A DNA stretch of 64,000 nt from Dermacentor variabilis. Its lineage: Eukaryota > Arthropoda > Arachnida > Ixodida > Ixodidae. The notes below the pieces were generated by a model. It was given only the letters and a program-made list of their open reading frames with translations. It searched no databases and was not told where the DNA came from. This document shows positions 54,503 through 64,000 of this stretch, in pieces. Every line of letters begins with the position of its first letter. Positions within the stretch are counted from its first letter, which is position 1. Location: the NCBI RefSeq assembly GCF_050947875.1, contig NC_134571.1, positions 1,069,001 to 1,133,000 of the forward strand, written 5' to 3'. The position numbers were made by a program, and so were the translations under genes.

Positions 54503-57500
54503 TATGCTAATTAGGCATATTTATAAATGCTTTCATTATGTTCACGTTAATACACTACCACATTGTGAGCTACAGTAAGGAATGTGCCAAAATCTTGCCG
54601 ATTTCTCGCAGAATTGGGTCACTAAGAATGAGAAAACATATTTTGAAAAACACCACATGAAACAATATAAACAGCTTCTCTCACAACAATAAAGTGGTCA
54701 ATCATTTCACCCTTCATTGCATAGTTTAACATAGCTATCAATAGAATACTCATTCTCAAATAAACATGAAACTTTTCGTTTGATAAAGCGAGGCCAAATG
54801 AAAGCACCAGGCTGTTGCCAGTGATGACAAGCACATATACTTTCACACAATGATAACCCTCCAACTATCCAACAAGCAACATTGGAAAATGAAGCTGCAC
54901 TTTTTGCTCTACTATATACACAATGAAACTGCTATACAACCATCAAAACTTTTTTTCCACACGTTGACAATGCCAACTTTGCTCAATTTGCTTGAATATG
55001 TCTTAAATTTAACAAATATGTGCTTAGAAACAGAAAACAAAGTCCAGCTCAGCCCTACAAAGAAGGAAGCCACAGGCAAAATCCAAAATGCTGCTGACCA
55101 CATCTGAACGCAAAGACGAAGCTTGTTTTTGTCCACACCACGAAGAGCTTGTCGGTGAGGCACAGGGTCACACACACTGGTAGAGTCCTTCCAGGTTTCA
55201 TTGCAGCTTTGATCACAGATGTCTAAACAATGCCATCATCTTGCTCTCCTGCACACACCACAAAAATAAACTTTTAAACAAATATACTCGTGCCAACAAT
55301 GTAGTACAAGCGCTGCTGGCAGGAAACCATCAAACAGCTTGAGAAATGCTTACACTGGCAATTGGTTTATAGTGGCAAGACAAACTATGAATGCTAAAAA
55401 GTGTCCTAAAGCCATATATTGAATCAATTTACAAGTAATTCCTTCTTTTGAACATTTCCCTTACAACCAGGGAAGACAACTGTTGCCATTGTTTGTCGCC
55501 CAGTCTTTCAGAGCTGTGTACATTAACTGTTCAGCATATGCTATCCAATAACAGACAATGTATATGAATTTTTATATAAGAAAGCAAAACAAGTCCATAC
55601 ATCAGAATCAAGCTTATTTTTCCACTAGGTCTTTGTTTCGGCATTTCAAGCAAGATGAAAAATGTGGAGTATACAAATTCAAGATTCTGCAAGAGTAACT
55701 AAATGTAATGAAAGTTTCGGTTTCATAATTGTAAAACATTACCACATTTTTCAGTGTATAAAACAAATTATTTCCCCAAAAGTTTCATCAGTACATCTTA
55801 TTGACCTTTTTCATGGAGCAGTTTCTTCTAGAGAAACAATATAGTGCTTTTGACTGCTTCCCGCATGTCGCCTCAGCAACAGCCCACACACGAATACGAA
55901 TCCATTAGTACTACCACCTTGCTTCTGTGCTATAAGAAATGCAACCGAGTTTTTACTAATGCACTATGCTCCAATCATGTCGGATTCAGTCATGTGGATT
56001 GAAGACGTGTGCAGTAGTTGGCTGCAAAAATAGTGACTGGCATATAAAGGAATGGAATGAATCTGTGTACCCAAGGTAACGAACCATTGCTGCAACTGTC
56101 TACGTGTTACTGGCACTTCGAGATGTACGGCTTTCTCCGATGACACAGAAATTTGGTCATCTGCCAGTGTTGTGGCGCTAACCTTCAAAGAAAGTGCTTC
56201 AGCCCCAGGACATTGGCAAGAGTGAGCACCACTCGTTAAACAATGACAAAGGCAGTAGTGCCGCTTCCTGTCATAGTAGATTTTGTGCACAGTATCTGCA
56301 CACATCTACCCCAACTGGCATGGAATCTTACGCCCACTCTATCCCCAATGTGTCACTATGTGAATGGGCGCACACTTGAATATATGCGCATCATATACGC
56401 ACAATAAATGACGGACTACACCGATAGCACACGAATGGTCAAAGCTGGATGTTTCGTGACAGTCCACAAGAGTAAGCGAGTTACTTGTTATAACACATCC
56501 TTGCTACAAGGTATTGTAATGCTCAAAATGGCTATGTTTCAAGCCTTGTGTGCAGCAAGAACAAATCTATTGGAACTGTTCCCACCCGCTAGCGAGTGGG
56601 CAGGAATAATCAGATAACGACCGCACCAAGGAAATTTACTGAGTCAGGAATGTGACAAGCCGCTGCTTCAAAATATTTGCCAAATGAACAAAGATCAGAA
56701 CACGCTAATCCTAATTCAATTCATGAGTGGAAAGTTTGGATAGCTTGGAATACATATTTAGCCTCACTTTTAAAACAAGCACTATGTACACTGCTCGTGC
56801 CGTTTGGACAAAGCTTAACCAGCTTCCAAAGCACTTTTGCATGTTCTCTGAAGCTGTGGCCAAAGCTTTGTGTTGTCCACCCAGTCACCGTCCACAATAT
56901 CTCCTGAAACAAAGGTTTGCTAAGCCGTACCGGCATCATACACACCCATAGTAAATGCAGAGGCAACGGAAGCAGTTGAGGCAAGCAATGGACGCATCAC
57001 AACGCCATCAAACTCGGCAGCACCCACAGGATCGCCATGAAAAGGGTCAATGCAACGGTGCCTTATATATTCATAAAGCAAAGTGCGCTGTCATGACTGA
57101 TACGTGCGTCTTTGTTCATGAGTACAAGAAACAGCACCAGCATTCTGAAACAAATTGATTACTTTAACAGTGGAGAAACTGTGGTGACAGCTCAGAGGGC
57201 TCGCCGGATAGGCGCCTGGCTGCAGTAGCGTGCAGTAAAGGCTGCCATTCCGTGATATAGGTGCCTCTTTATTGATTGGAGGAGGTGATGCGTACTATAG
57301 TACTGCTGTTGTAGCATATTTATTTTTTTAAAGAGCACATTAGACTAACGCCATAAATAACAAAAAGGTACCAAAACTGTTCATTGTTTTGCTGTGATGA
57401 CAGACATCTGTCAATTAAAACCTGCAGCTCGTAAAAAAACAGTGTTTACGGAAATTTAGTGCCCTGAAATGGGAGAGTACAACATTTTGCAATGAGTGTA

Positions 57501-58430
57501 CAAGCATGCATAATCACATTTAATCATGTCGACTCAGCTAAAATAGATGCGTCTTATATACCAATTTTTTACTTTGAATGTCGTGAAAATTTGTGTGCGT
57601 GTCTTCTACAAAGATGCTCTACACCAGGAAATACATTACTTCATATTTTAGATAGAAATACACTCAATTTATTACATAGGCCTGTAACACACAAAAAAAT
57701 CCGACAAACTTGGTTTTTGAAAAAGAAACTCAAAGATTAGCCTCTTTTGACAACTTTTTTATGTGCTTTGTAGCAATGAATTCCATTCGAAATTTTTTCT
57801 GTGCATACTCTGCTATTTGATGAGTACACATAAAAATATATTCAGCCTAACTTATGCAGAGTGCTAAACCAAAAGTTTTTTCATTGTGTTTCAGTAAAAA
57901 AAACAAAGGAGCATACCAGTTTGAGCTGGTTTATGTTCATGCACAAAACGTAAGAACAATTACAGGCAAACAGCATAAATTTATTTTGTGTAAAAGCTCA
58001 ATAATGCTATTGAGCTGCCCAGAAAGACTGAAGCGAAGGTATGTGTGTGCTGTTATTTATGCCACAACTAGACACAAACAAAATCCCATTGTGGAACCTC
58101 AGAAGCAATAAGCTGGAAGCAATAATGCCATTTCTATTACACTTCTATATCCACACCAATGTGATCAAAAGTGACCACCAAGCTAAGAAGTGCTTTTTCA
58201 TTTCAGCAATTATATAGGTCCCTGACCACCAGAGAACTATTGACTGTCACCAATTTCAAACCTTAGCCACAGCCGACAAAGTTTAGGAGTGGCTTTGGAA
58301 TTTATCGTATTGATACGATTATAGGGCAAGGATGCAGTTGGGGTACCTGAGAAAAAGAACTTAAGTGCAGTCCACTTATTACGACACCACATATAACAAT
58401 ATATATTGGTTATAATGATGAGTCAACTTA
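54503..58430. other. No gene seen
   Basis: A long AT-rich stretch. Open frames are short, overlap on both strands and show no domain. If the 54.2-kb exon is real, this would be intron. Confidence 0.4.
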
Positions 58431-58800
58431 AAGGGCCCCTCACCAGGTCTGGTCATTCTGAGCCATGGAGTAAGACATTTAGGAGGGGAAACTCCCGTCA
58501 GCGCGAGCGAGCACGGGCGACTAGATAAGGTCACAATTGTTGTATGCGCCGACGGGGCCGTATACAGTGGCGGCTCCATGCGGCGCGTCGTAGAAGCCGC
58601 AGCGAAAAAAAAAATGCAGCGCCCGGGCAGGCGGCTCCGGCGTTGCTCCGGCATGCTCTTAACGGCGGTAACTTCTTTCCAGGCCGCCAGCACGATAACG
58701 GCTCCGCGGGCTTGTGACCTTTTCTAGTCGCCGCAAGCAACGGAGTTTCCGCTCCTAAATGTTTCTTGCTCCGTGTTCTGAGCTGACAAGCCCAGAGCAA
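58431..58800. repeat. Possible single end of a TTAAAGGG-type element
   Basis: CTTAAAGGGCCCCTCACCAG at 58430 resembles the TTAAAGGG...CCC ends of the elements at 16606 and 25192 but continues differently. No opposing end was found downstream. A GC-rich block (58490-58760) follows and may belong to it. Confidence 0.35.
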
Positions 58801-59900
58801 ACAATGTGTGATAACGATAGTGTCTGCAAAGTATTACATCACTATGCACCGCGGATAGATCTGAAATTTCAGACTGAATGCCATTTTCCCTTCCCTTCGC
58901 GGCCGCCACGCTCCAAGCCGGAGGATGACGTACATGTGCTAGTGCGCCTACGTACACGTTTGTGCTGTGAGGTTGCTCGTGGTGACACGTGACTTCAAGA
59001 ATTATTCAAGTCGACATCAATTATTTGTGTAATATGTTGCTAGAGTAGACTAATTAAAGCTTAGAGGAATAATAAAACACACAAACCAAATGTCTGCATG
59101 TTTTTGTTTTACTTCGCACCACAGCAACAGAGATGTACCTACTTCTGTTTCGTCTGCTTGTTCCCATATCGTGCAGTCGCGCGCCCAGACACCGAAACTA
59201 TGCCATTTTCTCCTGTGTTCCAGCACAGGATCATGCTCTGTGATCCACTTGTGTCTGCCTCAGTACTCGTGTAGCACAGACTTATATCACTAGTCAGGTG
59301 TCCTCGTGCACAGCGCGCGAAATTGTGTGCTGCCTGAAATGAGACAATTGAACAGCTCGCACGTGACGCACCGTCAGCGGAAGCATGCCACACCGCAAAA
59401 AAGTGAGAACGAAAAAAAATGAAGGTGGGGCCCGTGACGTATGCATCATACAATCCTGGAGGTCCAGCATGGGAAAACGCAGGAAAAGAATTTCGCCTGT
59501 GGAGGCCAGACGGGGGCAAATGTGGGAAAGCATGTTTGCGTTGAATCTCGCCTCCTGGAATCATCGGTTCGCGACAGTGAAATATTTATATCTCAGCTGC
59601 GCAAGTTCGTTTCTGCCGCTATTAATGTGCAACGTGTACCGCCCACGGTGGTGCTGACTGCACAACCATTGCTAAACCCATGGAGAGTATCGAGAGTTGG
59701 TGCAGTGGGCCACAAGATGGCACCAGCTGCCTTGCATCTGTGTCTTCCATGATTGTGCTCTGTATGCATCCAAAGAAAAGAGAGAAAGAAAAAAAATGAG
59801 ATAAAAAACGAAGCGGCATGGTGGCTGCCCGCCCTTTCTACAATCTTTCTCTCTTTCTCAGTGAGTGCAGAAATGTGTAACAGAAACAGTCCCAAAACAG
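58801..59900. other. No gene seen
   Basis: Mixed GC content. Overlapping frames (for example 59139-59564 minus, 59441-59752 plus) show no recognisable domain. Confidence 0.35.
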
Positions 59901-59959
59901 CGGACAGCCCAGTTTGCAGATGATGTATTGCTTGAGACAAAGCTGCAAATTTTGCAAGA

Positions 59960-60480
59960 CTCAAAGAAGGATGGACTCATGCAGTTGACAATATTGACGA
60001 TTCTGAAAACCGGTAGCATTGCGATCGTGAATGCTGGAGTCAGTGGCCACGCTGATTAATGGATAAGGTGGGCTTCATGCACCAGGGCAAAGCCCCTCAG
60101 GATAATAAAATCAACACTGGAAGCCACTGACATTACCGAGCTCTGGGAACACATCACTACTACATTGATTTTGGAGTTTCTGAATGCAGATAGTGCTGTC
60201 TCGTTCTGCTAAGATATCTCAGACGGGGTAATCGTTGTCACGACAGACAGCGACGCTGTGCAACGACAACGGCGGCAGTGACAACAATATTGACAATGAC
60301 CCGTCTTTGATCCTGAGCCTGATGGTCACGCAATGTGTGCCGACGCTGATCAAGTTGCTTATTGAGTTTGCACAAGCTAAAGGATTGCCATCAGCATTCG
60401 TGCAGTAGATGGACGCGATGCAAAACCACGGTTGTGAACCTCAAGCTGCCGTGAGAGAGAGAGAAAATTTCCGACTGGCA
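59960..60480 (+). pseudogene. Possible Tigger/pogo transposase C-terminal remnant
   Basis: Plus-strand fragments such as ELWEHI, FLNADSAV and DISDGVIVVTTDSD (about 60140-60255) recall the acidic tail of Tigger-like transposases. A CAGTGGAATCTCATTGATAC word at 60553, like a Tigger-family terminal repeat, follows. The DDE core is not readable. This is a weak call. Confidence 0.3.
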
Positions 60481-60845
60481 GCTCACCAAACGCTTGACAC
60501 ACTATTTAGAGGTATAAATGAATATTTCATTTTTCACAACTTACTTTCTACAGTGGAATCTCATTGATACGATTCTGCATAATAGGTTTTGCGGGGTAAT
60601 ATATTATTTTTCCTTTTACCAGCCAACATCCCCTAGGAGCAATGTATATTCATACGGTTATTGCAATCGCATTTTCACCTGAAATTGGACAATACTACCG
60701 GAGAAGTGGGCTTTTACTGGTGTTTCTAAAACTCACAGCTTTATATTCCAGTGTACTAGCTTAGAGGGACCGACAACAAATTTTTAAGGACCCAGTTTTT
60801 TTTTATCTCGCAACGGAACGCTCACCCTTGGCAGTGTTTAAACCT

Positions 60846-61421
60846 TGTGGGTATGAGTGACTTTCACGCGTCCCCTGATATGTTGTTTTCCCACATAGCT
60901 TTTGTCTTCTGTAATCCGGCTTTGCCGCGTGGCCTGGTGCCCGCGGTAGTCGGTGTGGTTGAAGCGCATTGCGAGAAATAGCGCGAGTGTGGCTCTGCTA
61001 ACGCAACCTAACAGCGGGGTTGCTTGGGCGCGGAAAGGAGAAGGCTCGTCCTCTTTGGTTCGAGATCGGCAAGCTGCGCGGACGTTCCGTGCGTGCGTCG
61101 ATCCATGCTTCTGCGAGACCGCCTCGCAAAGCCTACCTCGGAATGGACGAACACGATCATTCAAACATGCCACCGTTCACGTGACTATACGCGCGAACGA
61201 CCAAGCGTTGGTGTCCAGCATGAGGCGAACATATTTGCTCGTTATCCGGTCGTGGTGAGTCAGACTTCCGCGATTTGTCGCGCGGTCATCGGCATGTTTT
61301 TGTGGATACCAACTCAGCTAGCAGGCATTAGTCTATGAAAGGTCCAATAAATGCCCTTGTGATTGTTTGCACTACTGTGTTGTTGTTCCTTTGTCCCAAG
61401 AGCACAAGTGAGAATCCCACA
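60846..61421 (+). repeat. Solo LTR, copy B
   Basis: Same family as 44629-45198 in opposite orientation. It starts TGTGGGTATGAGTGAC, shares the CGTCCCCTGATATGTT segment and ends TTGTCCCAAGAGCACAAGTG...CCCACA. AATAAA sits near 61346. ACCT flanks it at 60842-60845 and 61422-61425, a 4-bp duplication. Although a Gypsy pol fragment follows 230 bp later, the duplication shows this LTR inserted on its own. Confidence 0.85.
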
Positions 61422-61654
61422 ACCTGCAGCGGTTACTTCCAAATAAGAGTCCTTCCTCAAGCAATGCTGAGAAGGGAGAGCGATGCTGCCAGCGCACTTC
61501 ACAAATTGTGGAAGTTACCCATCGTTCTGTTTTGACAGGAGTGATTGCAACTGTGATTAACTACCTATACTTAGAAATTTGAACCACTTTTGAAAATAAA
61601 AAGCTGGCACAATAAGTTTGTGTTGTTGTACAGACTTTTTTTAATATTTGTACC

Positions 61655-63214
61655 ATGTTTTTCTCTTTCGACTTCGTTCGCTTGCCACCTTCGGCACTGA
61701 CTTACGTTGAATTAGTGTCATCCTCACCAGTGCCCGACAGTCACTACATCACGGCTCCTATGCAAGACGTCCTCCTTACACACGGGATCACAGTGCCTCA
61801 TACAGTTTTATCTATTACGGCGAATTGCGTCTGCCTGCCAGTGGTCAATTTAGGCTTGACGACACAAGTGCTGCCACGCGGGATGTTTCTGGCCCAGCTT
61901 TGCTCATTCGAGGATCACTCAGTAGCATCTATCGCAGTAGACGACAATTCAGCCGATCCTCCTCTACCATCGCAGTCAGCAACTTGTACCATCGCCGACT
62001 TACAGCAAATGATTGCGCCCGACGTGCTGTCTGAGCACGCTCGTGAGCTCTAACGCGTTCTGTTTTCCTACCACGATATTTTTGACTTTAATGATCATCC
62101 TCCGGCCCAAACTACAGCTGTTAAACATCGCAATAATACCGGCGATGCCCCTCTTATTCATCGCCACCCATATCGAGTATCACCGGCTGAGCGTCAAGTT
62201 ATTCACGCTGAAGTTCGCAAAATGCTTGCCAAGAACATTATTGAACCGTCATGTAGTTCTATGAGCGTCACTTGTACTGGTAAAAAAGAAAAATGGATCA
62301 TGGTGCGTGGATTATCGGCACCTTAATAGGGTTACTAAAAAGGATGTGTATCCCCTACCTCAGATTGATGATGCCCTTGACTGCCTCCACGGTGCTCGCG
62401 ATTTCTCCACTATTGACCTTCGCTCCGGCTACTGGCAGATTGCCGTGGACGATCTCGACCACGAGAAGACTGCCTTTGTAACACCCAACGGTCTTAATCA
62501 ATTCAAAGTGATGCCGTTCAGTCTATGTAATGCTCCTGCCACTTTTGAACGCATCATGGACTTCCTTCTTCACAGTTTCAAATGGTCCACGTGCCTGTGC
62601 TACTTTGACGACGTTATAGTATTCTCCCCAACGTTCGCTATGCACCTCGAGCGCCTCTCAGCAGTCCTGGACATTTTTTGTCGAGCCGGTCTGCAACTCA
62701 ACGCATCGAAGTGCCAATTCAGCCGTCGCCAGATTACCGTCCTTGGACATCTCGTTGACGCGAACAGAGTGCAACCAGACCCAGGCAAGATCATGCACTT
62801 TCCTGTTCCAAAGTGTGTCTAGGATGTGCGCAGCTTCATCGGCCTTTGCTCATACTTTCGCCGTGTCATGAAAAATTTCGCGTCCATAGCACGACCACTA
62901 ACCGAGTTTTTGAAAAAAGACGGACGCCCCTTTCCAGTGGTGCGATAACGAGGCCTCTGCATTCTCACTTCTAATTGACCTTCTCACAACGCCTCCCGTC
63001 CTGGCCCATTTTGATCCTTCTGCAACCTGCCGAAGTCTGTACTGATGCCAGCAATCACGGAATTGGCGCAGTACTTGCACAACGGCAGCACGGCCAAGAG
63101 CGTGTTATCGCTTATGCCAGCAGGCTCCTCTCACCCGCAGAGCGCAACTATTCCATCACTGAGCGTGAGTGTCTGGCCCTTGTTTGGGCGGTTGCGAAGT
63201 TCCACCCATACTTG
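61655..63214 (+). pseudogene. Decayed Ty3/Gypsy pol fragment
   Basis: A second, older Gypsy element, unrelated in detail to the intact one. The spacer after protease runs in one frame from about 61655, with an in-frame TAA at 62051 and continued similarity (FSYHDIFDF, then YRVSPAERQVI). The RT is readable at 62307-62822 (VDYRHLNRVTKKDVYPLP, DLRSGYWQI, catalytic YFDDVIVFS). TAG at 62820, shifts near 62935 and near 63035, then RNase H ([33 protein letters not shown]) follow. It stops abruptly at 63214 where the fold-back begins; integrase is absent. Confidence 0.85.
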
Positions 63215-63217
63215 AAT

Positions 63218-63329
63218 TACGAAGGAACAGCGCCAACGAAGACGATCACAAGTGGGGAGAAGAACACAGGACAAGCGCCAATTCGTTCTCCCCACTTGTG
63301 ATCGTCTTCGTTGGCGCTGTTCCTTCGTA
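63218..63329. repeat. Fold-back insertion, 44-bp perfect arms
   Basis: TACGAAGGAACAGCGCCAAC opens the left arm (63218-63261). A 24-base loop containing ACACAGGACAAGCGCCAATT follows, then the exact reverse complement (63286-63329). It sits exactly between the broken Gypsy RNase H and a LINE fragment. A related loop-like text (GACACAGCGCTAACTTCCAA) occurs at about 2599-2618 beside the palindrome at 2644-2838. Confidence 0.85.
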
Positions 63330-63360
63330 TTTCAAAACAGAAATGCTGCGTTTAATAGGT

Positions 63361-64000
63361 CTTTACATTCAAACTATCACGATAAATGAAAGAGCGCGTT
63401 CCCCCTGGTTCAACAGTACTTTAAAGCGCTTAAACAAAAAGAAAAAACGATTATTTCGTGTAGCCAAATGCTCAGGTTCTTCTTCTGCCTGGGAAAAATA
63501 TAACAAAGCTACAAAAGAATATAACTCGTTAAAAGCACACACAAAACGTAATTTCTTTTCTACTACCGTCCCAAATATGTTGCGCTCTAACACGCGGCGT
63601 TTTTGGAAAACGATAAAACCCGAAACTAATAGCTCTATTTCTCCATGTGATAATTCTGGCTCACCCATTTCTGACTCAAATGTTCCTGATGCCTTGAACC
63701 TTGCATTTTGTTCAATGTTTACAAAAGAACCTGCCAATGAACTACCAGATTTACCATTTTTCGACTTTACACCAATGGAAGGTATTAATTTTAGACCGGA
63801 AGGCATCATTAAGGTAATAGATGGCCTGAAGTGCTCATCATCCTGTGGAACCGATGGCATTGATGCCAAAGCGTTAAAAAATACAAAGTATGTCTGTAGT
63901 TCGATCCTCTGTATCATCTTTCAGCAATCACTTGACACAGGCATTGTTCCAAGAGACTGGAAAACAGGGAAGGTCATTCCAGTCTTCAAGAAAGGTGATC
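63361..64000 (+). CDS. LINE ORF2 (start of RT), cut by window end
   Basis: An uninterrupted plus frame from about 63361 runs to the window end. It shows the region before and at the start of a CR1/L2-type reverse transcriptase: RSPWFNSTLKRLNKKKKRLF, KRNFFSTTVPNMLRSNTRRF, then CGTDGIDAKALKN and IVPRDWKTGKVIPVFKKGD, equivalent to the PGPDG and DWK..V.PIFK blocks. It is 5'-truncated (no endonuclease); the rest lies outside. It is related to, but distinct from, the LINE at 34692-43195. Confidence 0.75.

Noticed and set aside
60846..63214. Solo LTR B and the Gypsy pol fragment as one full element
   Set aside because: The LTR has an exact 4-bp duplication (ACCT) on both sides, so it inserted independently; no second LTR follows the pol fragment.
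63369..63917. 182-codon minus-strand ORF
   Set aside because: Antisense of the LINE reverse-transcriptase frame, which reads clearly on the plus strand.

Overview
The window reads as nuclear DNA of a hard (ixodid) tick. The evidence is the repeat content: tRNA-derived SINEs of two tick types (one resembling Ruka, arranged as a tandem array), I-, RTE- and CR1/L2-group non-LTR elements, Penelope-like elements, Ty3/Gypsy elements, P-element/THAP DNA transposons and many TTAA- or TA-flanked MITEs. There is no bacterial-style gene density. Species cannot be fixed from the sequence; a metastriate tick is an inference.

Region by region. 1-3.4 kb: nested SINEs, a GC-rich stretch with a hairpin motif, a 190-bp palindrome and the 3' end of an I/R1-group LINE. 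3.6-6.4 kb: a P-element-like transposase (minus strand) with a separate THAP exon and one in-frame stop. 7.8-9.6 kb: decayed I-group and RTE-like LINE pieces. 10.05-15.24 kb and 29.82-34.69 plus 43.20-43.43 kb: two arms (about 5.2 kb each) of a large diverged inverted repeat, each carrying a broken Penelope-like element. Between the arms lie several MITEs, a THAP-coding TIR element, a probable solo LTR, a third Penelope fragment, and the one clear host-type gene: an intronless 891-codon ORF for the NSL-complex subunit KANSL3.

The right arm is split by a CR1/L2-like LINE (34.69-43.20 kb) whose ORF1 carries a 2A-type ribosome-skipping motif (DVEANPGP). That LINE is itself split by an almost pristine Ty3/Gypsy retrotransposon (35.65-39.94 kb) with 170-bp LTRs differing at one base, a 5-bp target duplication, a polypurine tract and a single intact 1297-codon gag-pol frame. 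Insertion order is therefore readable: inverted repeat, then LINE, then LTR element.

43.4-64 kb: an I-group LINE RT piece on the minus strand, two solo LTRs of one family with 4-bp target duplications, a three-copy SINE array, a TIR MITE containing a SINE with a 14-bp duplication, one candidate host exon near 54.2 kb, a decayed Gypsy pol, a fold-back insertion, and the start of another LINE RT cut by the window end. Most of the remaining sequence is AT-rich and holds no gene I can support.
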